Assembly (NCBI RefSeq): GCF_000429445.1
Contig: NZ_AUBW01000003.1
Coordinates: 434,001 to 498,000, forward strand
Source of the DNA: Algoriphagus terrigena DSM 22685
Lineage (GTDB): Bacteria > Bacteroidota > Bacteroidia > Cytophagales > Cyclobacteriaceae
Direction: 5' to 3'
DNA length: 64,000 bases
Position 1 is the stretch's first letter. Each line of letters starts with the position of its first letter. Under the pieces are notes generated by a model. It was not told the DNA's origin. It was given only the letters and a program-made list of their open reading frames with translations, and ran no database searches. The translations under genes and the position numbers were made by a program. Below are positions 49,916-57,378 of this stretch, piece by piece.

Positions 49916-50812
49916 TTATTGCTCTTCGGAGGATTCTATTTCGCTTTCGCCTTCTTCAGAAGTTGGCGCAACATTTTGTCTCACACGATCAGTCGGCTTG
50001 TAGGGAACGAATCCCTCGCGCTTAAACTTGTAAGTTGTAGTGCGGTTTCCGGAAGGATGATTTGCGAGATCCAGCATTCCAAATCCTTTGTGGGTAAAAG
50101 CACCCAGTCCACACTTAAATACAAAATCCTGAACTTCAGGCGCTGCATAAAGTGTAAATGGAAGCGTATAGCCTCTCACCTCGTACTTCACATCCATATC
50201 ATAGACGGCATAGATTCGAGCAAATTTCTTCTGCTGTTCCTTCAGTTTATTTACATAAACCATGTCAGGGACGACTTGGAACTTGAAGAATGATTCCATC
50301 TGCTCAGGCGTATACCAGCCTGACTTTTCCATACGGGTCAAGGTAGATTCGTACAGCAAATCGGAAAACTCATCGCTGTCTGGATTAATGAATCGCTTGC
50401 CGGCTTCTTCGTTGAAAGCCGGAGTGATCAACACCAGTGGGGAGATACATACGAATTTGTTGTTGGTCTCCAGCGTTGGCTCAGTTTCCAATTCGGTGTA
50501 TTCCGGCGATAGGATCAGGTTGCCGAGTTCGATCTTTGGCGTAGCAAAAACCTGCTCCAGCAAGTAATCCATGAAGTCCTCGCTTTGAGACGAAAGGACG
50601 AGCGTCACCAAACTGGAATAATAATGCAAACCACTTCTACTCACTTTCGTCTGGCCTTTCAAACCAGAGAAATTGAAATAGTTGTAGTTGAAGAATTCTT
50701 CTCTTCCTCCTTTCACAATTACTCCTTTGAGAAATTGCGCCAGGATATACTGGTGATGAAAAGGCAAATAGGAGCCTTTGTTTTTAAGTGAAAATATAAG
50801 TCTGACTCTCAC
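49916..50812 (-). CDS. Orphan Cas6-like RAMP endoribonuclease family protein
   Basis: The 298-residue protein follows the Cas6 pattern. It starts MRVRLIFSLKNKGSYLPFHH with QYILAQFLKGVI, has a FNFSGLKG strand, a middle ISPLVLITPAFNE followed by an asparagine/aspartate-rich linker, and a C-terminal glycine-rich loop CGLGAFTHKGFGMLDL. Cas6 cleaves pre-crRNA repeats. Here the region that carries the catalytic His in most Cas6 proteins (about residues 36-48) reads GREEFFNYNYFNF and has no His. No cas gene or CRISPR array is in the window. An acidic tail of about 20 residues is added. It has its own promoter and terminator. Confidence 0.82.
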   Translation of the reverse strand: MRVRLIFSLKNKGSYLPFHHQYILAQFLKGVIVKGGREEFFNYNYFNFSGLKGQTKVSRSGLHYYSSLVTLVLSSQSEDFMDYLLEQVFATPKIELGNLILSPEYTELETEPTLETNNKFVCISPLVLITPAFNEEAGKRFINPDSDEFSDLLYESTLTRMEKSGWYTPEQMESFFKFQVVPDMVYVNKLKEQQKKFARIYAVYDMDVKYEVRGYTLPFTLYAAPEVQDFVFKCGLGAFTHKGFGMLDLANHPSGNRTTTYKFKREGFVPYKPTDRVRQNVAPTSEEGESEIESSEEQ

Positions 50813-50883
50813 GGTGATTTAAAAATAAAATGAGACAAATGGTGAATTAAAATACTTACGTGTTTGGGTGTATAAGCAGGTGT

Positions 50884-50916
50884 CAAAAGTACAAATAAAA
50901 TTCAAAAAAAGTCAAA
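50884..50916 (-). promoter_or_regulatory. Promoter of the orphan Cas6 gene
   Basis: On the minus strand TTTG (50916-50913) is followed after 21 bases by TACTTTTG (50891-50884), a full match. The -33 element overlaps the stop codon of ychF. A leader of about 65 bases would precede the Cas6 ATG, so the gene is expressed on its own rather than by read-through. Confidence 0.65.
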
Positions 50917-52009
50917 CGTTGAATCTAAAATGCATAATGTCTCCATCTTGGACTACATATTCTTTACCTTCAATTGCAATTTTCCCATTTTCACGGCAAC
51001 CTGCTTCTGTCTTGAATTGCGTATAGTCCGCAAGCTTGATTACTTCCGCCTTGATAAATCCACGTTCAAAATCGGTGTGAATCACCCCCGCTGCCTGAGG
51101 CGCTTTCCATCCTCTTTTGATCGTCCAGGCCCGTACTTCCTGCACGCCCGCGGTAAAATAGGTGATCAAATCCAACAGGGTGTATGCCGCGGCAATCAAC
51201 CGGTTCATACCGCTTTCTTCCAAACCATATTCGGAAAGGAACATGGCAATCTCATCGGCATCTTCAAATTCCGCGATCTGGGATTCCAACGCTGCGCAAA
51301 GTAGAATAACTTCCGCATTTTCTTCCTTCACTTTAGCTTTCAGCTGATCTACAAATTTGTTTCCGGTCGTGATACTCGCCTCGTCTACGTTGGCGACGTA
51401 CAGCACCGGCTTGATGGTCAGCAAATGCAGATCTCTCACAGCTTCCAGCTCTTCTTTGTCGACTTCGATAGCGCGGGCATTCAATCCAGAGGTAAGTCCA
51501 GTCTTAAACCGATTGAGGATTTCAAGCTCAACTCTGGCCTTTGCATCACCTGCTTTTGCCACCTTTTCGGTCTTTTGAATCTTCTTTTCGACTGATTCCA
51601 GGTCCTTCAACTGTAGCTCGGTGTCGATGACTTCTTTGTCGAAGACTGGATCAACTCCGCCGGCGACGTGGACAATATTATCATCTTCAAAGCATCTGAT
51701 GACGTGGATGATGGCATTTACTTCCCGGATGTTTGCCAAGAATTTGTTGCCGAGTCCTTCTCCTTTGGAAGCACCTTTTACCAATCCTGCAATGTCCACA
51801 AACTCGATAATAGTAGGCACGACACGCTGCGGATTGACCAGTCCTTCGAGGACCTGGAGCCTTTTGTCAGGCACTGAAACCACGCCTACATTTGGCTCGA
51901 TCGTACAGAAAGGGAAGTTTGCTGCTTCTGCTTTGGCGCTTGACAGCGCATTAAACAAGGTAGACTTGCCCACATTTGGAAGTCCAACAATGCCACATTG
52001 TAATGCCAT
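50912..52009 (-). CDS. ychF: Redox-regulated ATPase/GTPase YchF
   Basis: The 365-residue Obg-family P-loop protein has G1 VGLPNVGKSTLFNALSSAKA, G3 FVDIAGLVKGASKGEG and a C-terminal TGS-like domain with YFTAGVQEVRAWTIKRGW and DFERGFIKAEVI. The altered G4 (YVANVDEAS) fits YchF, which prefers ATP. It is linked to ribosomes and stress responses. Its ATG shares a base with the stop of the upstream AI-2E transporter gene (TAATG), showing translational coupling. Confidence 0.96.
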   Translation of the reverse strand: MALQCGIVGLPNVGKSTLFNALSSAKAEAANFPFCTIEPNVGVVSVPDKRLQVLEGLVNPQRVVPTIIEFVDIAGLVKGASKGEGLGNKFLANIREVNAIIHVIRCFEDDNIVHVAGGVDPVFDKEVIDTELQLKDLESVEKKIQKTEKVAKAGDAKARVELEILNRFKTGLTSGLNARAIEVDKEELEAVRDLHLLTIKPVLYVANVDEASITTGNKFVDQLKAKVKEENAEVILLCAALESQIAEFEDADEIAMFLSEYGLEESGMNRLIAAAYTLLDLITYFTAGVQEVRAWTIKRGWKAPQAAGVIHTDFERGFIKAEVIKLADYTQFKTEAGCRENGKIAIEGKEYVVQDGDIMHFRFNV

Positions 52010-53103
52010 TAATTCGTTGCTTTAATTTTAAAGATTCGGTAGGACTTATACCCTTCATAAAACTCCATCACGGAGACTCTGAAGATGGTATAAACCGGAA
52101 TTGCAAAGATCATCCCTACGATGCCGGCGATTTTTGCCCCGGCAAAGATAATAACAAATATCTCAAGGGGATGTGCCTTCACTGATTTGGAAAAAATCAT
52201 TGGCTGAATGACCACGTTGTCAGTGAGTTGCACGACAGCAAATACTGATAAAATCTTGAAAAGAAAGTAGGTGTACTCCGCGTCGCTGGAAAATGTGCCT
52301 GTCGAGATACCCACCATGATCCCAAACGAAGCTCCCAAGATAGGGCCGGCATAAGGAATCAGGTTGGCGACGGCGGCAAACAGCGCGATTGTCAACGCAT
52401 AGTCTACGCCCACAATGGTCAAACCTAAACTCGCGATCGAGAAAAGAAACAACATCTGGATCAGGAGGCCAAAGAGGTAATTGGAAAGTAGCTTCTCCAC
52501 CTTGGTAAACGTGGCGACAGAAAGCTCGAAGTAGGCGTTTGGTATCAGGTTTAGCAGGTTTCTTCTCAACAGGCCATTTTCCAAAAGAAGAAAGAAAGTG
52601 ATGAATGCCACAGCCATTGTGCCGATAATCAGACTGCTCGTCACATTGACAAATCCGCTGATAAAGCCACCAAAATCAAATGATTTAATGAAGGCGACGA
52701 CGCTACTTTTCATCTCTTCAAAAAGAGACCCAGGTTTGTTTTCCAATAATTGATAACGGAAAAGCACCCGCTCCACGCGCTCTATAGGCTCCTGCACTTG
52801 CAGGTAGATCCCCTCCAGATCCATCTCGGACAGGATCACCAACTGGTTGTTGATCAAAGGCAAAAAAAGTAAACTCAACAAGAATATCAGCAGGATAATC
52901 GATGCATACGAAATCAGGATCGCTAACCATCGAGGGATGTGCTGTCTGACCAGGTGAAAGTCATTGAGCTGATTGGTAAGTGGGCGGAGTAGGGCGGCGA
53001 TGACCAGCGACAGGATGAGATAGAGCGTGATATTGGAGAAATACCACCCGAACAATAGAAATGCTCCAATGAAAAGAATCAGGTAAATGAAAAATCGCTG
53101 CAT
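52009..53103 (-). CDS. AI-2E/PerM family transporter
   Basis: The start at 53103 (MQRFFIYLILFIGAFLLFGW) is preferred because the alternative ATG at 53133 sits inside a terminator hairpin of the preceding gene. The 364-residue protein has about eight membrane segments, with clusters at 1-80, 145-200 and 210-350, and the family segment NLIPYAGPILGASFGIMVGI. PerM/TqsA-like proteins move small molecules or ions; AI-2 export is only one proposed role. It overlaps ychF by one base, so both are made from one message. Confidence 0.9.
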   Translation of the reverse strand: MQRFFIYLILFIGAFLLFGWYFSNITLYLILSLVIAALLRPLTNQLNDFHLVRQHIPRWLAILISYASIILLIFLLSLLFLPLINNQLVILSEMDLEGIYLQVQEPIERVERVLFRYQLLENKPGSLFEEMKSSVVAFIKSFDFGGFISGFVNVTSSLIIGTMAVAFITFFLLLENGLLRRNLLNLIPNAYFELSVATFTKVEKLLSNYLFGLLIQMLFLFSIASLGLTIVGVDYALTIALFAAVANLIPYAGPILGASFGIMVGISTGTFSSDAEYTYFLFKILSVFAVVQLTDNVVIQPMIFSKSVKAHPLEIFVIIFAGAKIAGIVGMIFAIPVYTIFRVSVMEFYEGYKSYRIFKIKATN

Positions 53104-53120
53104 AAAACAAAATACAAAAT

Positions 53121-53141
53121 AAAAGGAGGCCAATGCCTCCT
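53121..53141 (-). terminator. Terminator of the Pur-alpha-like gene
   Basis: AGGAGGC (53124-53130) and GCCTCCT (53135-53141) form a 7-bp stem with the loop CAAT. On the minus strand it is followed by TTTTATTTTG. It lies 52 bases beyond the stop at 53193. Confidence 0.8.
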
Positions 53142-53192
53142 CGAATATACTTTATTCAACGGCGGATAAGCAATCGCTTATCCAATAGGAAT

Positions 53193-53522
53193 TTACTCCC
53201 ATTTGAGGTCATCGTTGACTTCGGTTTCTGCATCTTCATTTTCAAACTGTGCGAAATCAACTTCTGGCATCAGGTCGTTTTTCACATGATCCACGGCCTC
53301 ATTGAGTGCATTGGCAAACTTGAAGAAGTCCTCCTTATAAAGAAAGATCTTATGCTTCTCGTACGTGAAGTTGTCGCCGTTCATCCGTCTTTTGCTCTCG
53401 GTGATCGTGATGTAGAAGTCGTTGGCGCGGGTAGACTTGACGTCAAAAAAATAGGTTCGTTTTCCTGCTTTTACTTTTTTTGAGAAAATTTCCTCTCTGT
53501 CATATCCTCGATTGTCTTCCAC
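53193..53522 (-). CDS. DUF3276 / Pur-alpha-like nucleic-acid-binding protein
   Basis: The 109-residue acidic protein has the DUF3276 pattern: a basic IFSKKVKAGKRTYFFDVK strand region and NDFYITITESKRR, then a helical LYKEDFFKFANALNEAV and an acidic tail. The fold resembles the PUR repeat that binds single-stranded DNA and RNA. The family is nearly universal in Bacteroidota and may be a nucleic-acid-binding regulator. It is a single gene with its own terminator. Confidence 0.9.
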   Translation of the reverse strand: MEDNRGYDREEIFSKKVKAGKRTYFFDVKSTRANDFYITITESKRRMNGDNFTYEKHKIFLYKEDFFKFANALNEAVDHVKNDLMPEVDFAQFENEDAETEVNDDLKWE

Positions 53523-53704
53523 TGGGCTTCCGGATTTAGGTTTGGGGTTTTATAGATTTTAGTGATCTAAGATAAAGCAAAAGCAAAGTAGAAATCAAAG
53601 TGAGCTACTACTTTTTTTAGAAACTCCATATATAATAAACGCAAAGAGTTAAAAATCAGTAAAAAAGTATCGGGCTTAAATAAAAAAAGTGGCTTTCGCC
53701 ACTC

Positions 53705-54052
53705 TTATTCTCCATGCATAAATGCCTTCTTGGCAAGCAATTCTTCTTCTGTTTCCGGATTGTCAGGATCGTCTACACAGCAGTCGACAGGACACACTGC
53801 AGCGCACTGAGGCTCCTCGTGAAAGCCGTTGCATTCGGTGCACTTTGCAGTCACGATGTAGTAAAATTCGTCCGACACCGGCTCTTGCTTTTCGCTGGCC
53901 GACACGACCGACCCGTCTTCAAGAGTGACTTCTTTCAGCGCGGTTCCACCGCCCCAGGTCCATTCGACCCCACCTTCGTAAATCGCTGTATTTGGACATT
54001 CAGGTTCGCATGCACCGCAGTTGATGCATTCGTCTGTAATCATTATAGCCAT
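53705..54052 (-). CDS. 2x[4Fe-4S] ferredoxin
   Basis: The 115-residue protein has a first cluster [12 protein letters not shown] near the N-terminus and a second made of CTEC, CAAVCP and VDCC residues (ending about 95), with an insert of about 60 residues between them. That insert ([20 protein letters not shown]) is typical of the Bacteroidota ferredoxins encoded next to acyl-CoA reductase genes. It is an electron carrier. It is divergent from a LuxC-type gene across 118 bases, and both have Bacteroidota promoters. Confidence 0.93.
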   Translation of the reverse strand: MAIMITDECINCGACEPECPNTAIYEGGVEWTWGGGTALKEVTLEDGSVVSASEKQEPVSDEFYYIVTAKCTECNGFHEEPQCAAVCPVDCCVDDPDNPETEEELLAKKAFMHGE

Positions 54053-54072
54053 GGCTCAATCAATTTGAAGCC

Positions 54073-54103
54073 CAAAAGTACAATCTCATTAGCTGCAAGG
54101 CAA
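54073..54103 (-). promoter_or_regulatory. Promoter of the ferredoxin gene
   Basis: On the minus strand TTG (54103-54101) is followed after 20 bases by TACTTTTG (54080-54073), a full match to TAnnTTTG. The ATG at 54052 follows 20 bases later. Confidence 0.7.
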
Positions 54104-54158
54104 TAAAAAGTTGTCATACTAATTAATTTAATTTTATTCTAAGCTGGGCCTCTTTTGA

Positions 54159-54166
54159 TAACTTTG
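54159..54166 (+). promoter_or_regulatory. -7 box four bases ahead of the acyl-CoA reductase start
   Basis: TAACTTTG is a full match to TAnnTTTG, followed by CCGC and the ATG at 54171. It predicts a leaderless mRNA. No clear -33 is seen. Confidence 0.5.
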
Positions 54167-54170
54167 CCGC

Positions 54171-55199
54171 ATGACAGCAGGATTATCGCCCCAAAACAGG
54201 ACTCAAGTTTTCATAGACCTAGGCAATTTGCTCAGGAATTTGGATGCCGAGGAAAAGGAGACGCTGTTTCGAAGAGCTCATAATCAGAATACTTGGTTCA
54301 CGCCGATTTCGATGGAGACCGCGCTTGCCGGCCTTTCCGCAATGTTGGCGAAAGAGACCTTGGAGCTTTGGCTCGCCAAGTACACTTTTCCGGAAAACAC
54401 TGTCGCAAAAAAAGTCGGAATCTTGATGGCAGGAAATATTCCCGGCGTGGGATTTCACGATCTGATGTGTGTGCTGCTTTCCGGAAACATTGCCGTGGTG
54501 AAGTTGAGTTCTTCGGATTCTTTTTTCTCAAGTTGGTTGATAGACCGTCTCATCCAGCTGGAGCCGGAGTTGGGCGACTTCATCCAAATCGAGGAGATGC
54601 TGAAGGGTATGGATGCTTACATTGCGACGGGAAGCGACAATTCGGCTCGCTATTTCAATTATTATTTCGGGAAATATCCAAGTGTCATCCGGGCCAACCG
54701 GACTTCCGTAGCCATCTTGACCGGCGATGAGTCGGAAGCGGAGCTCGAAAAACTCGGATTAGATATATTCCTCTACTTTGGGCTGGGATGCAGAAATGTG
54801 TCAAAGATTTTTGTGAAAAATGCAGCCCAACTTACGCATCTATTGGACATCTTGGAAAGGTATAGCTGGGTTGCCCAAAATCATAAATATGTCAATAACT
54901 ACGAGTACAACAAATCTATCTATCTGGTCAATCGTGAGCCCCATCTTGATAATGGTTTTTTGATCCTGAAGGAAAGCAACGAGCTCGTTTCTCCTATCGC
55001 AGTACTGTTTTACGAGATCTACGAAGATCAGGAAGCGCTCCTCCAAACGCTGGATGCGAGCGCGTCTAAAATCCAGTGCGTAGTGGCTGATCCGCAAAAA
55101 GTGCCGGGTGCTATTGCATTCGGGGAGGCGCAGCGTCCCGCGCCTTGGGACTATGCGGACAACGTGGACACTCTGAACTTTCTATTGGGGCTGAATTAG
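54171..55199 (+). CDS. Acyl-CoA reductase (LuxC-like)
   Basis: The 342-residue protein resembles LuxC-type fatty-acyl-CoA reductases: NTVAKKVGILMAGNIPGVGF near residues 75-95, VIRANRTSVAILTGDE, and the conserved Cys in YFGLGCRNVSKIF. These enzymes reduce acyl-CoA to aldehyde with NADPH. It is shorter than LuxC (about 480 residues). The divergent ferredoxin gene is a recurring neighbour in Bacteroidota as I recall, which hints at a redox link. The end overlaps the convergent histidine kinase gene by four bases. Confidence 0.85.
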   Translation: MTAGLSPQNRTQVFIDLGNLLRNLDAEEKETLFRRAHNQNTWFTPISMETALAGLSAMLAKETLELWLAKYTFPENTVAKKVGILMAGNIPGVGFHDLMCVLLSGNIAVVKLSSSDSFFSSWLIDRLIQLEPELGDFIQIEEMLKGMDAYIATGSDNSARYFNYYFGKYPSVIRANRTSVAILTGDESEAELEKLGLDIFLYFGLGCRNVSKIFVKNAAQLTHLLDILERYSWVAQNHKYVNNYEYNKSIYLVNREPHLDNGFLILKESNELVSPIAVLFYEIYEDQEALLQTLDASASKIQCVVADPQKVPGAIAFGEAQRPAPWDYADNVDTLNFLLGLN

Positions 55200-56971
55200 G
55201 AAGGCGATTCAGGCGGGTCGATTTTTGGGAGGGTAATGCAGAATTTTGTGCCCTCACCGATGGTGGAGTTGATAGTCAGCGTGCCGCCGTTTTTGGCGAT
55301 ATATTCCCTCACCAGCAGCAATCCAAGGCCTGTGCCGCTTTCGTTGGATTGGCCTCGGGTAGAAAATGAAACTCCTTCATTGAGTTTTTTCAGATTTTCT
55401 TCCGAAATGCCAACTCCATAATCCCGTACACACAGTTTCAATTTGTCCTTCTGCTCTTCACACGAAATCAACACCTTGGAGTCGGAGTTTGAAAACTTGA
55501 TGGCATTAGAAATCAGATTTCTGAGGATAAGCTCCAGCATGTTTTTATCAGCGTTTATCCAGGTGTTTTCAAATCCCTGAAGCTCCAGAACGATTGATTT
55601 TTCACGTGCGATCCGGTCTAAGAGATTTTTTTGGCTTTGGATCAATTTGTTAAGGTCCAACACTTGCGGCTGGATGTATTCTCCCCGAAGCTGTGAACTG
55701 GTCCAGGCCAAAAGGTTCTCCAACAGGATGGCTACGTGTTCCATGTTTTTGGAGATCTCAGGCAGCATCTCCAGAAATTCATCTTCGGTCACGATCCCGT
55801 TTTGGGTTAGGTGAATCAGCTCCTTGACTCCGAAGACGGGCCCTTTGAGATCATGGGAGATGATGCTGAAAAACTTATCCTTCAGATCGTTTAATTGCTG
55901 AAGCTCGGCAGCCTGTTTTTTTAATTGCTCGTTTTTTTGGATTTGTTCTGTGATGTTTTCAAACAACAGTAACACACCCGAAACGATGGCTTTGTTTTCA
56001 GAAATCGGAACGGATTCAATCTTCAAATCCCAAGCGTCATTCCCGTTTGAGATTTGACATTGGAGGAATTGATGTTCTTGCTGCAGCAAGAGCTCCATAA
56101 TCTCGGGTTTTGATTCAAAGAGCTGTTCTGCGGAACGGCCGATTTTCAAGTTTTCGGGATTTTCCCAAAAAGTTTTAGCAACCCGATTGAAGTCTACAAT
56201 CTTGAGTCGATGATCGAAGATAATCACTCCCCGTGTCATGATTTCGAGGATTTTTTCGCGGGCGACTGGTTTCAAATCGAACAAATTGAACCTTAGGATC
56301 GCAATCGAAATCAGCAAGTAGGTGAATAGGAACGCGTAAGGAGTCGCATCCAGTCCCTCGAAAGGCTTGAGCCAGGAGAACTGATATAAAATATTGATAA
56401 TCAGTGGAAAGAGCCCAGCTAGGATTAATAGACGGGTCTGGCGACGGAAGTGTATGTTGGCATGTTGGAATCTCTTCCAGAGAATGAATGTGCCAACAAA
56501 ATAGAAAGCGTAGGCATAAGCAACCTGAACTGGGTACCAGATCCCTTTCTCTATTCCCAGAATGGGAAAAGGGCCGCTAGTGATCAGCCAGTTGCTTTGA
56601 TAGTGCAGATGGTGCCAAGAATTTGTCAGGACCATCAGGTGGGTTAGCACAGGTAAAAAGAGAATGCTTGGATAAATCCACGGTTTCCTGGAGGTGTCGT
56701 ACTCTGTGTATTTCAAGGAAAAGATGACCCAAAATGCCGGCGCCAAGACCAAGCCTATGTATTGCACTTTGCTCCAAATGAGCATGTCCTCGACTGTCTG
56801 AACGGTCAGCTCCACCCCGTAAAAGAAGCCCCAAACGGAAATCGACAGCATGGTGAATGCGATCCATCTGACGGAATCTTCCAGTTTCAGGCCGATGTAG
56901 ACAGAAAGTCCCCCCACCATCAAACTGGAAATGATCAGGGTTAAAGCGTACGGGTTTAATACGAATTCCAT
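55196..56971 (-). CDS. Membrane histidine kinase with N-terminal 7TM domain and PAS
   Basis: The 591-residue protein has seven hydrophobic segments (about 8-230, histidine-kinase-N 7TM type), a PAS domain (about 240-345, GVIIFDHRLKIVDFNRVAK), a short coiled coil, a HisKA domain with His373 in FFSIISHDLKGPV and a HATPase domain with LRNLISNAIKFS, RDYGVGISEE and GTGLGLLLV. It is a membrane sensor kinase without a receiver, and no response regulator is adjacent. Its signal is unknown. The ATPase end overlaps the acyl-CoA reductase gene by four bases. Confidence 0.92.
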   Translation of the reverse strand: MEFVLNPYALTLIISSLMVGGLSVYIGLKLEDSVRWIAFTMLSISVWGFFYGVELTVQTVEDMLIWSKVQYIGLVLAPAFWVIFSLKYTEYDTSRKPWIYPSILFLPVLTHLMVLTNSWHHLHYQSNWLITSGPFPILGIEKGIWYPVQVAYAYAFYFVGTFILWKRFQHANIHFRRQTRLLILAGLFPLIINILYQFSWLKPFEGLDATPYAFLFTYLLISIAILRFNLFDLKPVAREKILEIMTRGVIIFDHRLKIVDFNRVAKTFWENPENLKIGRSAEQLFESKPEIMELLLQQEHQFLQCQISNGNDAWDLKIESVPISENKAIVSGVLLLFENITEQIQKNEQLKKQAAELQQLNDLKDKFFSIISHDLKGPVFGVKELIHLTQNGIVTEDEFLEMLPEISKNMEHVAILLENLLAWTSSQLRGEYIQPQVLDLNKLIQSQKNLLDRIAREKSIVLELQGFENTWINADKNMLELILRNLISNAIKFSNSDSKVLISCEEQKDKLKLCVRDYGVGISEENLKKLNEGVSFSTRGQSNESGTGLGLLLVREYIAKNGGTLTINSTIGEGTKFCITLPKIDPPESPS

Positions 56972-57378
56972 GAAAATTACTGGCTGCCGCCCGATGTTTT
57001 GGACAAGGGCAAGGGTTTGTCAAATCAATATTAAATGATTTAATCTAGCTTTAGAAACTTCGTTGAATTCAGCGGCAAATTTTGTTTTGATCTCCCGGAG
57101 CTGGATCAAAGCGCTGGCCGGACTTTACTTTTTTGATGGGATATGGGGAAAGCCTGTGACGGCCGCCGGCTTGATTTTATCTTTTGGTAAATTGGTCTGA
57201 TTGTTTCATGTCGAAAAGAGAAAGTAAAACCTCACAGAGTCCTTGGAAGCCGGATGTTACGTTAATTACTTGGCTAATACTGTGAATACAGATCACATTC
57301 AGTTACCTTTTTTGAGGGCTTTTTCCTATATTCGCGTTCGAAAAATCGAACCTAATATCCACATAAATATCCAAAACA
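56972..57378. other. Divergent intergenic region before aconitase
   Basis: These 407 bases hold no convincing gene. The left part is A/T-rich next to the kinase start. Around 57100-57180 the sequence is G/C-richer (for example GACGGCCGCCGGC) without a readable ORF. At the right end are a -7-like box and a perfect hairpin, described separately. Confidence 0.6.
57327..57351 (+). promoter_or_regulatory. -7-like box with adjoining palindrome upstream of aconitase
   Basis: TATATTCG (57327-57334) is 7 of 8 to TAnnTTTG. Two bases later GTTCGA-AAAA-TCGAAC (57336-57351) is a perfect 6-bp inverted repeat, covering the expected transcription start. It could be an operator or a 5' stabilising hairpin of the aconitase mRNA. 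No fitting -33 is found. Confidence 0.5.

Noticed and set aside
49916..50911. CRISPR array next to the Cas6 gene
   Set aside because: I looked for regularly spaced repeats on both sides and in the rest of the window and found none.
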